A DNA stretch of 64,000 bases, taken from contig NZ_QSUN01000021.1 in NCBI RefSeq assembly GCF_003438995.1, positions 7,070 through 71,069 on the forward strand. The letters run 5' to 3'. This document shows positions 18,031-27,683 of this stretch, in pieces; position 1 is the first letter of the stretch; each line of letters begins with the position of its first letter. The notes under the pieces were generated by a model. The model was not told where the DNA came from. It ran no database searches and worked only from the letters and a program-made list of their open reading frames with translations. This DNA comes from Bacteroides sp. OM05-12 (GTDB lineage: Bacteria > Bacteroidota > Bacteroidia > Bacteroidales > Bacteroidaceae). Made by a program: the position numbers and the translations under genes.

Positions 18031-19806
18031 ATGAAAAAGGAAATCAAATTCAGTCTTGTTTACCGAGACATGTGGCAATCTTCAGGAAAGTACCAGCCTA
18101 GAGCTGACCAATTGGCACGTATAGCACCTGTAATTATTGAAATGGGATGTTTTGCCCGGGTGGAAACAAACGGTGGAGCATTTGAGCAAGTGAATCTGCT
18201 TTATGGAGAAAACCCCAATAAAGCCGTGCGTACTTTTACCAAACCGTTTAATGAAGCGGGGATACAGACGCATATGCTTGATCGTGGTTTGAATGCACTT
18301 CGTATGTATCCTGTTCCCGCAGATGTGCGTAAACTTATGTATAAGGTTAAAAAAGCACAGGGAGTGGATATTACACGTATATTTTGTGGATTAAATGAAG
18401 TAAGAAACATCATACCTTCCATAAAATATGCATTGGAAGCCGGAATGATTCCGCAGGCTACTCTGTGTATTACGTTCTCACCGGTGCACACAGTAGAATA
18501 TTATTCAGCGGTTGCCGATAAGTTGATTGAGGCGGGAGCACCGGAAATCTGCTTAAAGGATATGGCAGGAATCGGTCGTCCGGCAATGTTGGGTAGGCTA
18601 ACAAAGTCTATCAAAGAGAAACATCCGGAGGTAATCATCCAGTATCACGGACACTCCGGTCCCGGATTGTCGATGGCTTCTATTCTTGAAGTTTGTGAGA
18701 ACGGTGCGGATATTATAGATGTGGCAATGGAGCCTATGTCATGGGGAAAAGTCCATCCGGACGTGATCTCCGTTCAAGCGATGTTGAAAGATGCAGGTTT
18801 CCAAGTGCCGGAGATTAATATGAAAGCATATATGAAAGCCCGTAGCTTGACTCAAGAATTTATAGATGACTTCTTAGGTTACTTTATGGACCCGACTAAT
18901 AAACATATGTCTTCCTTATTACTTGGATGCGGACTTCCGGGAGGTATGATGGGGTCGATGATGGCAGACTTGAAAGGCGTTCATTCCGGTATAAATTTGA
19001 TATTGAAAGGTCAAAACAAACCGCCTATGAGTCTTGATGACTTATTGGTGATGTTGTTTGATGAAGTTGCCTATGTATGGCCGAAGTTGGGTTATCCTCC
19101 ATTAGTTACTCCTTTCAGCCAATACGTGAAGAATGTATCGTTGATGAATGTGATGCAATTAATAAAAGGAGAAGAACGTTGGACAATGATTGATAATCAT
19201 ACTTGGGATATGATTTTGGGAAAGAGCGGACGTTTACCGGGAGAACTTGCTCCTGAGATTGTAGAGCTGGCAAAATCTAAAGGATATGAATTTACGGATA
19301 CAGACCCGCAATTGAATTATCCGGATGAACTTGATACTTACAAGAAGGAAATGGATGAAAACGGTTGGGAATATGGCCCGGACAATGAAGAATTGTTTGA
19401 ATTGGCTATGCATGACCGTCAATACCGCGACTATAAATCTGGTGTAGCTAAAAAACGTTTTGAGGATGATTTGCAACATGCCAAAGATGCGGCAATGGCG
19501 AAGAATGGATTCTCTGAAGAAGAAATAAAGAAAGTTAAGCGTGCTAAGGCCGATCCTATTGTTGCTCCTTCCAAAGGTCAGGTACTTTGGGAAGTTGCAG
19601 TTGAAGGTCCTTCTACAGAACCGTTCATCGGACGTAAATACCAGCATGACGAAGTGTTCTGTTATCTTTCTACTCCATGGGGTGAATATGAGAAAGTGAT
19701 AACAGGATTCACCGGACGTATCGTTGAAGTTTGTGCCAAACAGGGCGCTATCCTTAATAAGGGCGATGTGATTGCATATATTGAGCGGAGCGAAATATTT
19801 GCTTAA
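18031..19806 (+). CDS. biotin-dependent carboxylase transferase subunit homologue lacking the biotin lysine
   Basis: A 591-residue protein related to oxaloacetate decarboxylase alpha / pyruvate carboxylase B subunits. The N-terminal TIM barrel has the family start (FSLVYRDMWQSS), metal-site features (CLKDMAG, HGHSGPG near residue 210) and the carboxylase C-terminal helical region (GGMMGSMMADL). The last 75 or so residues fold-match a biotinyl/lipoyl domain (VAPSKGQVLWEV... GFTGRIVEVCAKQG). Where the EAMKMEN biotinylation motif should be, it reads STPWGEYEKV, with no lysine at the acceptor position. It therefore probably cannot carry biotin itself and may use a separate carrier. No partner subunits adjoin it. 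Confidence 0.85.
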   Translation: MKKEIKFSLVYRDMWQSSGKYQPRADQLARIAPVIIEMGCFARVETNGGAFEQVNLLYGENPNKAVRTFTKPFNEAGIQTHMLDRGLNALRMYPVPADVRKLMYKVKKAQGVDITRIFCGLNEVRNIIPSIKYALEAGMIPQATLCITFSPVHTVEYYSAVADKLIEAGAPEICLKDMAGIGRPAMLGRLTKSIKEKHPEVIIQYHGHSGPGLSMASILEVCENGADIIDVAMEPMSWGKVHPDVISVQAMLKDAGFQVPEINMKAYMKARSLTQEFIDDFLGYFMDPTNKHMSSLLLGCGLPGGMMGSMMADLKGVHSGINLILKGQNKPPMSLDDLLVMLFDEVAYVWPKLGYPPLVTPFSQYVKNVSLMNVMQLIKGEERWTMIDNHTWDMILGKSGRLPGELAPEIVELAKSKGYEFTDTDPQLNYPDELDTYKKEMDENGWEYGPDNEELFELAMHDRQYRDYKSGVAKKRFEDDLQHAKDAAMAKNGFSEEEIKKVKRAKADPIVAPSKGQVLWEVAVEGPSTEPFIGRKYQHDEVFCYLSTPWGEYEKVITGFTGRIVEVCAKQGAILNKGDVIAYIERSEIFA

Positions 19807-19813
19807 AATATAG

Positions 19814-19851
19814 AAGGGGAGGATTTCATTGGTAATTGGAATCTTCCCTTT
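19814..19851. terminator. bidirectional terminator
   Basis: AAGGGGAGGATT (from 19814) pairs with AATCTTCCCTTT, with T-rich flanks on both strands. It lies between convergent genes. Confidence 0.75.
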
Positions 19852-19861
19852 ATTATATTAT

Positions 19862-21106
19862 TTATTGTTGAAATTTGACCGTTTGCATTCCTACAAGCTT
19901 ATCGTATCTCCCACCGAAGGGGCGATGATATACTAATATCATATATTCGTTTTCCGTCTCATAAAAGTTTCCTGCAGCCGGTCCTGTCTCGCCTTTTGTG
20001 CTTCCGTCCGGAACAAATAAATACATATAATTATATGCTCCCTGTTTTAGCAATTGTACACTTTCGTAAGCATGTGCTTCAGGATTGTAAGTCAGCTTGT
20101 AGGAAGGAATAAATCTGTCATTGGTAAATTCTCCTTGTAGATAGAAATTACCTCCCGTCAGAGGTTCTTCCCAATCCAATGTAAAATGCACAAATAGGTA
20201 ATCAGCTTCGGTTTCATTGTCTTCGGCAAGGTTATAACGGATATAAAATCTTCCATTCTGATCTACATCAAAACTGTAATTTCTTCTAGCTTCATCAGGA
20301 AACAGAACAGCATGGTAGTAAGGATCAAAGAAACGAATATAGTCTACACCTTGTGTGGCATAGTGCACGTTTGTTATTTCAAAACGGCGGTATTCATTGC
20401 CTGCATCAAATATAAGGTTTTGGTTGTGGACATACTGTAATAATCCGGGAGATTGGTAGGTCGGAGTAATATTCGTTACCATATTGTCCCATCGCTGATT
20501 TTGGAATACTTGTACTTTTAATTCGTTGAAAGGATTACTGATACTGTATCCGCTATAGTTTATGTTGAAACTTACCTGTTGATGCGATGCATTTGTGTCA
20601 ATATCTGTGTTACTGCTTACTGTTGCTGAGACACCTACTTGTTTTTCGATAACAGAAAAACAGGCGTTAAGAATTGGCTTGTCATTTTCATTGTCGTCAT
20701 AAACGGTCAATATATAATTGCCTGAAGCTGTAATCTGAACGTCGTCATTGGGCAGAAAAAGCTTGTAATGCGTATATTGCATGGTAGTATTGAATGAATT
20801 CTTATAGTCATCTATCGTATTGTTGTTAAATCCGTTCAGGTATTCGATTTCCGAAAGACCTGAGGGACTCCAGTCTGCATTGCAATGTGTTATTTTATAA
20901 ATATAGCGGTGATATTGATGGGTTAGCTCATCAAAAGATATTTCGAGGTAATCTTCCGGATTTAAACTCACAATGGGAGGGGCCATCCAGTCTCCGTTGG
21001 CAATGACCTGTATTGTTTTTACGTCCGGTACCAGAATCTCATTACGCTGGGCTTTTGCCATAAAAAGGGTAAAAGATAATAAGAATATCGTGATATAGGT
21101 TCTCAT
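19862..21106 (-). CDS. DUF5103 exported protein (T9SS plug-like)
   Basis: A 414-residue secreted protein with a signal peptide (YITIFLLSFTLFMAKA) and a beta-rich body with many aromatic and asparagine residues. The DUF5103 family is also named for the plug protein of the type IX secretion translocon; landmarks here are the N-terminal LNPEDYLEISFDELT and RYIYKITHCNADWSPSGLSEIEYLNGF. Gut Bacteroides keep a homologue even where T9SS function is unproven. It diverges from the DUF1460 gene. Confidence 0.82.
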   Translation of the reverse strand: MRTYITIFLLSFTLFMAKAQRNEILVPDVKTIQVIANGDWMAPPIVSLNPEDYLEISFDELTHQYHRYIYKITHCNADWSPSGLSEIEYLNGFNNNTIDDYKNSFNTTMQYTHYKLFLPNDDVQITASGNYILTVYDDNENDKPILNACFSVIEKQVGVSATVSSNTDIDTNASHQQVSFNINYSGYSISNPFNELKVQVFQNQRWDNMVTNITPTYQSPGLLQYVHNQNLIFDAGNEYRRFEITNVHYATQGVDYIRFFDPYYHAVLFPDEARRNYSFDVDQNGRFYIRYNLAEDNETEADYLFVHFTLDWEEPLTGGNFYLQGEFTNDRFIPSYKLTYNPEAHAYESVQLLKQGAYNYMYLFVPDGSTKGETGPAAGNFYETENEYMILVYHRPFGGRYDKLVGMQTVKFQQ

Positions 21107-21224
21107 AAGCTTTTTGTTTATTAAAACACAAATGTAGGCAAAAAGATTATGTATATTATGTGAAAAGCCTCAATTTATTCAATAAATATAGTATATTTAC
21201 AGATAAAAGGATTAGGAATTGTAT

Positions 21225-22076
21225 ATGCAGAGAAGATTCTTCTTATGGGTTTGTTTATGTCTGCCTGTTTTGTCGTGGGCTGATGAAATAAATTATCTGA
21301 AAAGAGATAGTCTTGAGATTGTCAGCCTTTTAGATAAAGGAAAGAACTTGGAACCTACAGAAAGTCGTGTCCTTTTTTTTGCAAAACATTTTATAGACGT
21401 CCCTTATAAAGCGGGAACTTTAGAGCAGGAGAAAGAGGAACGGTTAACTATAAATTTGAGAGAACTGGATTGTACAACGTTTGTAGAAACAGTCTTGGCA
21501 TTGACTTTGGCAAGTAAGGAAGTGAATGCCGATTTTAATGGTTTTGTGTCCGCATTACGTAAAATCAGGTATCGTGATGGAGTAGTAGACGGCTATTGTT
21601 CACGTCTCCATTATTTTACGGATTGGGCCCAGGATAATCAGAATAAAGAGCTGATTTTGGATGTTTCCGATGAGTTGAGCGAAAAGCTTTGTATAGAAAC
21701 TCCAAATCTAAATTACATGTCTTCACATTGCTCTGACTATCCACGTTTAAAAGATAATCCTGCAAATTTGCAGAAAATAAAGGAACAGGAGCGGCGTTTA
21801 TCTCGTTTGGCGGTGGTGTCCATACCAAAAGAATTATCGGAATTCTCGAAAATATTGGATAAGATAGCAGATGGAAGTATCGTTGCATTGACAACGGCGA
21901 TTGAAGGACTTGATGTCTCTCATTTGGGATTTGCCGTTCGTTATAAGGGTAAGATACATTTATTACATGCTTCATCTGTGTATAAGAAAGTTCTGATAGA
22001 TCCGCTTTCTTTGGAAGAATATCTACGAAGACAAAAGCAGGTATCAGGAATACGAGTTTTAATGATGTCTCTTTGA
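21225..22076 (+). CDS. DUF1460 amidase-like exported protein
   Basis: A 283-residue protein started at ATG 21225 ([19 protein letters not shown], a signal peptide); TTG 21219 is less likely. The nucleophile region is [17 protein letters not shown], where the cysteine and threonines match the DUF1460 group of NlpC/P60-like peptidoglycan amidases. The histidine of DVSHLGFAV is probably the second catalytic residue. Such enzymes cut N-acetylmuramoyl-L-alanine or related bonds in the periplasm. Its 3' end overlaps the convergent mtgA by 18 bp, pairing a wall-cutting and a wall-building enzyme. Confidence 0.85.
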   Translation: MQRRFFLWVCLCLPVLSWADEINYLKRDSLEIVSLLDKGKNLEPTESRVLFFAKHFIDVPYKAGTLEQEKEERLTINLRELDCTTFVETVLALTLASKEVNADFNGFVSALRKIRYRDGVVDGYCSRLHYFTDWAQDNQNKELILDVSDELSEKLCIETPNLNYMSSHCSDYPRLKDNPANLQKIKEQERRLSRLAVVSIPKELSEFSKILDKIADGSIVALTTAIEGLDVSHLGFAVRYKGKIHLLHASSVYKKVLIDPLSLEEYLRRQKQVSGIRVLMMSL

Positions 22077-22778
22077 TTTGTTTTTCGGCTTTTGTTCCAT
22101 CGGTGGGAATGGTTCGATTAGTTTCATCAGTCTTAATATTTGTTGTTGTCGTTTTAGTAAATAAGGTGTAGGTTTACCGGAATTGAAACGGATCGGATTG
22201 GGTAACGAAGCGGCAATTAAAGCGCATTGTCCTGCTGTTAGTTTTTGGGCTGTTGTATTGAAGTGGTATTTGGCAACGGCTTGTGCACCATAAATACCTT
22301 TTCCCATTTCAATGGAATTGAGGTATACTTCCATGATGCGTTCTTTAGACCAGCATAATTCGATTAATACTGTGAAGTAAACCTCAAATCCTTTTCGCAC
22401 CCATGATGATTTGGGCCATAGGAAAACATTCTTGGCAGTTTGCTGGCTGATTGTACTGGCCCCTCGTTTCTTTTTTCGATTCTCGTTTTCTTTTACTGCT
22501 TTTTGTATTTCAACGAAATCAAATCCATTGTGAGTGGCAAAGCGGTTATCTTCTGATGCGATGACTGCCATTGGTAACTGTTTTGATATCTCATTGAGAG
22601 GAACCCACGCGTGTTTTAGACTAGGTTTTTCTCCGTGTATAATCTGCTCGGTGCAACGAATTGCCATAAGTGGAGTGATATAGACAGGAATAAAGCGATA
22701 GGCTATAACTGCTAATATCGTTGAAAGGAAAAAAAATAGTAATAGGTTTCTTATAAATCGTAGAATCTTTTTGAACAT
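22059..22778 (-). CDS. mtgA: monofunctional peptidoglycan glycosyltransferase
   Basis: MtgA polymerises lipid II into glycan strands at the inner membrane. It has 239 residues with an N-terminal membrane anchor ([18 protein letters not shown]). The GT51 motifs are all present: [56 protein letters not shown] and a following AAS-PNP-type segment ([15 protein letters not shown]). It has no transpeptidase domain. Its 3' end overlaps the DUF1460 gene on the other strand. Confidence 0.95.
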   Translation of the reverse strand: MFKKILRFIRNLLLFFFLSTILAVIAYRFIPVYITPLMAIRCTEQIIHGEKPSLKHAWVPLNEISKQLPMAVIASEDNRFATHNGFDFVEIQKAVKENENRKKKRGASTISQQTAKNVFLWPKSSWVRKGFEVYFTVLIELCWSKERIMEVYLNSIEMGKGIYGAQAVAKYHFNTTAQKLTAGQCALIAASLPNPIRFNSGKPTPYLLKRQQQILRLMKLIEPFPPMEQKPKNKSKRHH

Positions 22779-22812
22779 TGTTCTATATATCTTGAATGTG
22801 CTTTTACAATTA

Positions 22813-22863
22813 TAAATCGTTTTATCACGGAGGATATTGCTAACTCCTTGGCAAAACGATTTA
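22813..22863 (-). terminator. terminator downstream of the OmpA-type gene
   Basis: TAAATCGTTTT (22813-22823) and AAAACGATTTA (22853-22863) are exact complements, with an inner GGAG/CTCC stem. It lies between the OmpA-like gene and mtgA, both on the minus strand. Confidence 0.65.
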
Positions 22864-22893
22864 TTAAATTAAATATTTGAATGAAGTTCTGTT

Positions 22894-23583
22894 TTATCCA
22901 TTGGCTTCAGCTTCGGCATCTTTGATCATTTGTTCGCTGGCATACATGTATATTTCTACCCGTCTGTTTTGCGCGCGTCCAACCTCGGTTTCATTACTTG
23001 CAACAGGATCACTCCAGCCTTTCCCTTCAACATATTTGAATTGACTGCCGGATACTCCCATACTTCTTAAATAGTTTTCAACGGCTTGTGCACGTCTGGT
23101 AGAAACAGTTTGATTGGCTTCAAAAGTACCGACATTATCTGTATATCCGTATATAGCAATGTCCATGGTCGGGTTTTCTTTTAGAATATTGGCAAAACGG
23201 GATAATGAGTTCTTTGCGTTGGTACTCAATGTACTGGAGTTAAATCCGAACAGAATACCCGAATCAAAAGTTACTTTTACGGCTTGAAGGCCGTTGGAAT
23301 CGGTAATCTCCTGCACTTGAGCACCTTCTATGGCTTTTGCCTGTGCGGCAGCTTTATCCATCTTTTTACCTATGAGTACTCCTGTTGTAGCACCGATTGC
23401 TGTGCCGATTGCTGCTCCTATCGCTGCCCCTTTACCTTTTCCAAAAAGTGCTCCGATGCCGGCTCCCACTGCTGCACCGCCTCCTCCACCAATCATACCG
23501 CCTTTGGCAGTATTGGTCATTCCGCAGCTGGCTAATAGTATAGCTGCGCTTAAAATAATCGATAATGTTTTAATCTTTTTCAT
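22894..23583 (-). CDS. OmpA-family lipoprotein with glycine zipper
   Basis: A 229-residue lipoprotein (signal TLSIILSAAILLASCGM). Next is a long glycine zipper (GGMIGGGGGAAVGAGIGALF and a second GAAIGAAIGTAIGATTGVLIG segment), which can insert in or lie on a membrane. The C-terminal half is an OmpA-like peptidoglycan-binding domain (IAIYGYTDNVGTFEANQTVS, RRAQAVENYL, RAQNRRVEIYM). It probably anchors the outer membrane to the wall. Single-gene unit. Confidence 0.92.
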   Translation of the reverse strand: MKKIKTLSIILSAAILLASCGMTNTAKGGMIGGGGGAAVGAGIGALFGKGKGAAIGAAIGTAIGATTGVLIGKKMDKAAAQAKAIEGAQVQEITDSNGLQAVKVTFDSGILFGFNSSTLSTNAKNSLSRFANILKENPTMDIAIYGYTDNVGTFEANQTVSTRRAQAVENYLRSMGVSGSQFKYVEGKGWSDPVASNETEVGRAQNRRVEIYMYASEQMIKDAEAEANG

Positions 23584-23972
23584 ATTATCATACGTTTAAA
23601 TTGTGATAATTAGTATTTCAGAGTAAAAACAGCACAAAGATAGTGATGTTAATAACTCCTTGTATAGCTTGATATAATTTTATTTTATATAGATTGTTCA
23701 TAGTTGTTACAATACTTAATATTATATATGGCATTTTATTATAAAAGGGTTGATATTTCAATGAATAATTTTAATAAGTAGTTATAAAGTATTGTCTATT
23801 CGCGATTTATTTTTTATATTTGCAAATATGCTACTCAAGCATATTTTTAAAATTCACGCGTGTAAGACGACTTTTATTGTAAATCTCTTGTGAGAGATTC
23901 TTTTTAAACTTTCCTTATTCTGGTTAGTTTTTGATATAGACATAGTATTAATTTAGATTCAAGATTGAGCTT
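23584..23972 (+). promoter_or_regulatory. kamA promoter with hairpin-bearing leader
   Basis: ATTG at 23791-23794, a 20-bp spacer and TATATTTG at 23815-23822 make a Bacteroides-type promoter. Just after it come a 9-bp-stem hairpin (AAATATGCT/AGCATATTT, 23824-23846) and AATCTCT TGTG AGAGATT followed by CTTTTT (23882-23904), an intrinsic terminator still 70 bp before kamA. So the leader may be attenuated, or the unit may make a small RNA of about 75 nt. Confidence 0.6.
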
Positions 23973-26057
23973 ATGAATGAGAGCAATTTATTGAATTATA
24001 CCACATCTCAATTGAGAAAAGTGTATAATAGGAATTTTCCCTGGTTGGTAGCATTAGCTACAGGATGTACTGATATAACGCAATTTACGGAGGAATTACG
24101 TAGCTATATAAAGAATAAAGATAATCCGGCGGCGGAGCAGATTTTAATTATGCTTGATTATGAAGGAAAATCTGTTTATGAACTTTCTATGGGTAAGCAA
24201 TTAGATATCAATTCATTTGCCCATTTATGGAACTTCTTGAAAGGTAACTTATCAGACAGTATTACTACAGATATATTACTTGATTTCTATCATTTGTTCT
24301 CACAAATGGAAAATCCTTTTTATATAGTTCCGGATAAGAAATTATTAAAGCGATGGATGAGACGATGGGAAACCGGATTGGATGGAGAAGTGATGGGAAT
24401 AAGAGAAAAAAGTAAAGATCGGATTATTTGTTGTCTTATAAAGAAAATAGAACGTAGAACAAGCCCACACTCCAAATATCTTTTCCCGGAGGGGATTTGT
24501 TATGAAGAGAAGTATTCCATCGTGTTGAAATGGTGGAATGAAGCACGTTTTCATTTGGCTATGGCGATAAAAAGCCCTACGGAATTAAATTGGTTTTTAG
24601 GTGAATCTTTGTCCGCTGAAACAATGTCTATATTGATTTCTGCACGTAAAAAAGGAATACCGTTTTTTGTAACTCCGTATTATTTGTCATTATTAAATAT
24701 TGAGAATGAAGGGTTTGATGACTCCACTATACGTACCTATATCGTCTATTCCCGCAATCTGGTTGAGACGTATGGTCAGATTCGTGCTTGGGAAAAAGAG
24801 GATATAGTTGTTGGGGGAGAACCGAATGCCGCTGGTTGGTTATTACCGGAAGGACATAATATTCATCGTCGTTATCCGGATGTGGCCATTTTAATTCCGG
24901 ATTCGATGGGACGGGCTTGTGGTGGATTATGCGCTTCTTGTCAGCGTATGTATGACTTTCAAAGCGAACGCCTGAATTTTGATTTCGAATCTTTGAAGCC
25001 CAAAGAAACATGGGATAAGAAACTGAGAAGGTTGATGCATTATTTTGAGGAAGACACGCAGTTGAGAGACATCTTGATAACAGGTGGTGATGCGTTGATG
25101 AGCCAAAATAAGACATTACGTAATATACTTGAAGCTGTTTATAAAATGGCATTGCGTAAGAAGAAAGCTAATGAAGGACGTCCCGATGGAGAAAAGTTTG
25201 CAGAATTGCAAAGAGTGCGTTTAGGTACAAGATTATTAGCTTATTTGCCATTGCGTGTCAATGAAGAATTAGTTTCTATCTTGAAAGAATTTAAGGAAAA
25301 AGCCTCTGCCATAGGAGTGAAATCTTTTATTATTCAGACCCATTTTCAATCTCCGTTAGAAGTTACTCCCGAAGCTAAAAGAGCAATAAAAAGTATTCTT
25401 TCCGCAGGTTGGATTATTACTAATCAATTGGTTTATACGGTAGCTGCTTCCCGTAGAGGACATACGGCCAAACTGAGACAAGTTTTGAATTCAGTAGGAG
25501 TTATTGGATATTATACTTTTTCCGTAAAAGGCTTTGAGGAGAATTATGCCATGTTTGCTCCCAATAGTCGTTCGATGCAAGAGGCTAAAGAAGAGAAAAT
25601 ATTTGGTCTTGTTCCCTCGGAAAAAGAAGAAGAACTTTTGACGGCAGTACAGGGCAAAAGGTTATTATCTGAAAGTATGAATCGTTTTTTGAAGGAGAAT
25701 CAATTGCCTTTTGTTGCGACGGACAGAAATGTCCTTAATTTACCGGCAATAGGTAAAAGTATGACTTTTACTACAGTAGGGATTACTGAAGAAGGAAAAC
25801 GCATATTAAAATTTGAACATGACAGAGGAAGGAAGCATAGTCCGATTATAGACCGGATGGGAGAAGTATATATTGTTGAAAATAAGTCTATTGCAGCTTA
25901 TTTATCACAGTTGGCATCTATGGGAGAGGATGTAGAGGAATATACTTCCATTTGGGATTATTCTAAGGGAGTGACGGAACCTCGTTTTAAAGTCTATGAA
26001 TATCCTCCTTTTGATTTTAAGACTACGGAAAAAATGACTAATCTACGACTTGACTGA
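23973..26057 (+). CDS. KamA-family radical SAM protein (lysine 2,3-aminomutase-like), extended form
   Basis: This 694-residue protein is much longer than the usual 400-450-residue lysine 2,3-aminomutase. The radical SAM cluster motif is CGGLCASC near residue 316 (CxxxCxxC), followed by ITGGDALM and the KamA-type barrel (LGTRLLAYLPLRV, FIIQTHFQSPLEVTPEA). The N-terminal 290 or so residues are a helical extension without recognisable motifs, and the C-terminal 150 also exceed the core. The substrate cannot be assumed to be lysine. Its 3' end overlaps the convergent MATE gene by 20 bp. A leader with a terminator-like hairpin precedes it. Confidence 0.88.
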   Translation: MNESNLLNYTTSQLRKVYNRNFPWLVALATGCTDITQFTEELRSYIKNKDNPAAEQILIMLDYEGKSVYELSMGKQLDINSFAHLWNFLKGNLSDSITTDILLDFYHLFSQMENPFYIVPDKKLLKRWMRRWETGLDGEVMGIREKSKDRIICCLIKKIERRTSPHSKYLFPEGICYEEKYSIVLKWWNEARFHLAMAIKSPTELNWFLGESLSAETMSILISARKKGIPFFVTPYYLSLLNIENEGFDDSTIRTYIVYSRNLVETYGQIRAWEKEDIVVGGEPNAAGWLLPEGHNIHRRYPDVAILIPDSMGRACGGLCASCQRMYDFQSERLNFDFESLKPKETWDKKLRRLMHYFEEDTQLRDILITGGDALMSQNKTLRNILEAVYKMALRKKKANEGRPDGEKFAELQRVRLGTRLLAYLPLRVNEELVSILKEFKEKASAIGVKSFIIQTHFQSPLEVTPEAKRAIKSILSAGWIITNQLVYTVAASRRGHTAKLRQVLNSVGVIGYYTFSVKGFEENYAMFAPNSRSMQEAKEEKIFGLVPSEKEEELLTAVQGKRLLSESMNRFLKENQLPFVATDRNVLNLPAIGKSMTFTTVGITEEGKRILKFEHDRGRKHSPIIDRMGEVYIVENKSIAAYLSQLASMGEDVEEYTSIWDYSKGVTEPRFKVYEYPPFDFKTTEKMTNLRLD

Positions 26058-27393
26058 GTGGTGTTGTCAGTATCTTGCGCTTAATAATAGTAAACCATAA
26101 AGAGGCTATAATTCCCTTCATGATACTTGTGATGCTGATAGACCACCATATTCCGGATATTCCCATACCTATTGATACAAACAAAAGGGCTAACGGAATT
26201 CTCAAATAGTTGCACGAAATACTGATAATGGCAGGTGGTATCGTACGGCCCGTTCCGTAAAACATACCTTGAGTCGTAATCTCCAGCATCATGAACAGTT
26301 GAGAATACCCGGAAATTCTCATATATACTCCTCCGGCAAGATAGGCTTCCGTTTCCGGAACAAATATGGAAAAAACTTCTTTCCCGTAAAATACAAAAAG
26401 GAGAGTACATAATGTTCCGAAAATAGAAGTCATCCAAAGCGTTGTCTTATATGCTTTTATAATACGTATATTCTGTCGTGCCGCATAGTTTTGGGCAATA
26501 AAAGCACCAAGAGCAGTAGAGAATCCTTGCGACGTATTCCAAGTAATAGCTTCAATTTGTCCTCCGGTAGTGAGCGTCATTAATCCGATATGTCCTCCTT
26601 GTTCAGAGGCCAGGCGTCCCATGAACATATTGACAAAAGCAAATAGTGTATTAAGTATGGCAACGGGAAGTCCGATCTTAAAAATCTGTTTGGAATATTT
26701 CTTTTGTAACCGGGTTATAAATGGGAATCCTCCCAATAACGTTTTCCTATATTTTAATTGATAGAGAAATAAAACAAAAACGCAGGCTTGGGATACCCAT
26801 GTTGCAACAGCTGCCCCTATGGTCCCCCAGTGGAAAACAAAGATAAATAAAGGATCGAATATCATGTTCATAATCAATCCGATACCACTGATGACAAAAG
26901 GTGTTTTGCTTCTTCCCGAAGCATTGTATATTCCGGTAAAGGTCGCGGATAGGAAGACAAAAGGCAATGCCGTGGAAATAATTCGCAGATACTCAACTGC
27001 GTTAACGGATATATCAGCTTTCAGTTGATAGATATTGATAATCGGCCGGGCAAATGAGAATAGGAGAGCAGCCCAGCAAATGGAAATAAGCAGGGAAATC
27101 GTTATGTTATGAGAAGCGAATGCTTTTGCTGCTTTTTCATTTTGAGATCCGATTGCCTGACCTACACTTACTTCAGAGCCAACTTTGTTTAATAAAGAAA
27201 TGGATCCAGACATCCATGTCAATATTCCAACGGAACCAACAGCAGCTACGGCCTCACTACCTATACGACCTACCCATGCCATATCCGTTAAGCTGTATGC
27301 CATTTGAATGAAGGAGGTAGCCATAATAGGCATTGCCAAATTAAATAGTTGTTTTAATATCGGACCTTTCGTTAGATTCTTGGTTCCCTGCAT
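26038..27393 (-). CDS. MATE family efflux transporter
   Basis: A 451-residue, 12-helix inner-membrane exporter of the MATE family, driven by Na+ or H+. The first half starts with KQLFNLAMPIMATSFIQMAYSLTDMAWVGRIG and contains ASGRSKTPFVISGIGLIMNMIFDPLFIF; the second half repeats the plan, including QGMFYGTGRTIPPAIISI. The substrate is unknown; drugs, dyes or metabolites are typical. It is a single gene. Confidence 0.93.
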   Translation of the reverse strand: MQGTKNLTKGPILKQLFNLAMPIMATSFIQMAYSLTDMAWVGRIGSEAVAAVGSVGILTWMSGSISLLNKVGSEVSVGQAIGSQNEKAAKAFASHNITISLLISICWAALLFSFARPIINIYQLKADISVNAVEYLRIISTALPFVFLSATFTGIYNASGRSKTPFVISGIGLIMNMIFDPLFIFVFHWGTIGAAVATWVSQACVFVLFLYQLKYRKTLLGGFPFITRLQKKYSKQIFKIGLPVAILNTLFAFVNMFMGRLASEQGGHIGLMTLTTGGQIEAITWNTSQGFSTALGAFIAQNYAARQNIRIIKAYKTTLWMTSIFGTLCTLLFVFYGKEVFSIFVPETEAYLAGGVYMRISGYSQLFMMLEITTQGMFYGTGRTIPPAIISISCNYLRIPLALLFVSIGMGISGIWWSISITSIMKGIIASLWFTIIKRKILTTPLSQVVD

Positions 27394-27524
27394 TGGTCAT
27401 TGTATAAATGAAGTGCAAAAATAATCAATATTTCCGTAATGAATAATATAACATATTTGTAATTTGTTTGTAAGATGAACTTAAAGGGAGTAGATTACTT
27501 TTGGATAACTTTAAAAAAAGACGT

Positions 27525-27683
27525 ATGGAAAATAATGAAATGAAAGAAGAAAGAAACAATTTTATGATTATCAGTGTGCTAATGCTACTGTTGAGCTTGT
27601 TCTTTTTATTCTATTTGGGAAATTCTCTATATCATATGAAACAAATGATGTGGAACCAGAATCTCATTGAACATATTGAATAG
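27525..27683 (+). CDS. small single-pass membrane protein (hypothetical)
   Basis: A 52-residue frame from ATG 27525 (MENNEMKEERNNF) has one hydrophobic helix (MIISVLMLLLSLFFLFYLG) and a short polar tail. An in-frame TTG at 27501 would add eight basic residues. TACTTTTG at 27496-27503 could be a -7 box with a start point near 27510, which favours ATG 27525. No family is recognised. Confidence 0.45.
   Translation: MENNEMKEERNNFMIISVLMLLLSLFFLFYLGNSLYHMKQMMWNQNLIEHIE

Noticed and set aside
23824..23905. Lysine riboswitch before kamA
   Set aside because: The leader is far too short and lacks the conserved junction; only two simple hairpins are present.
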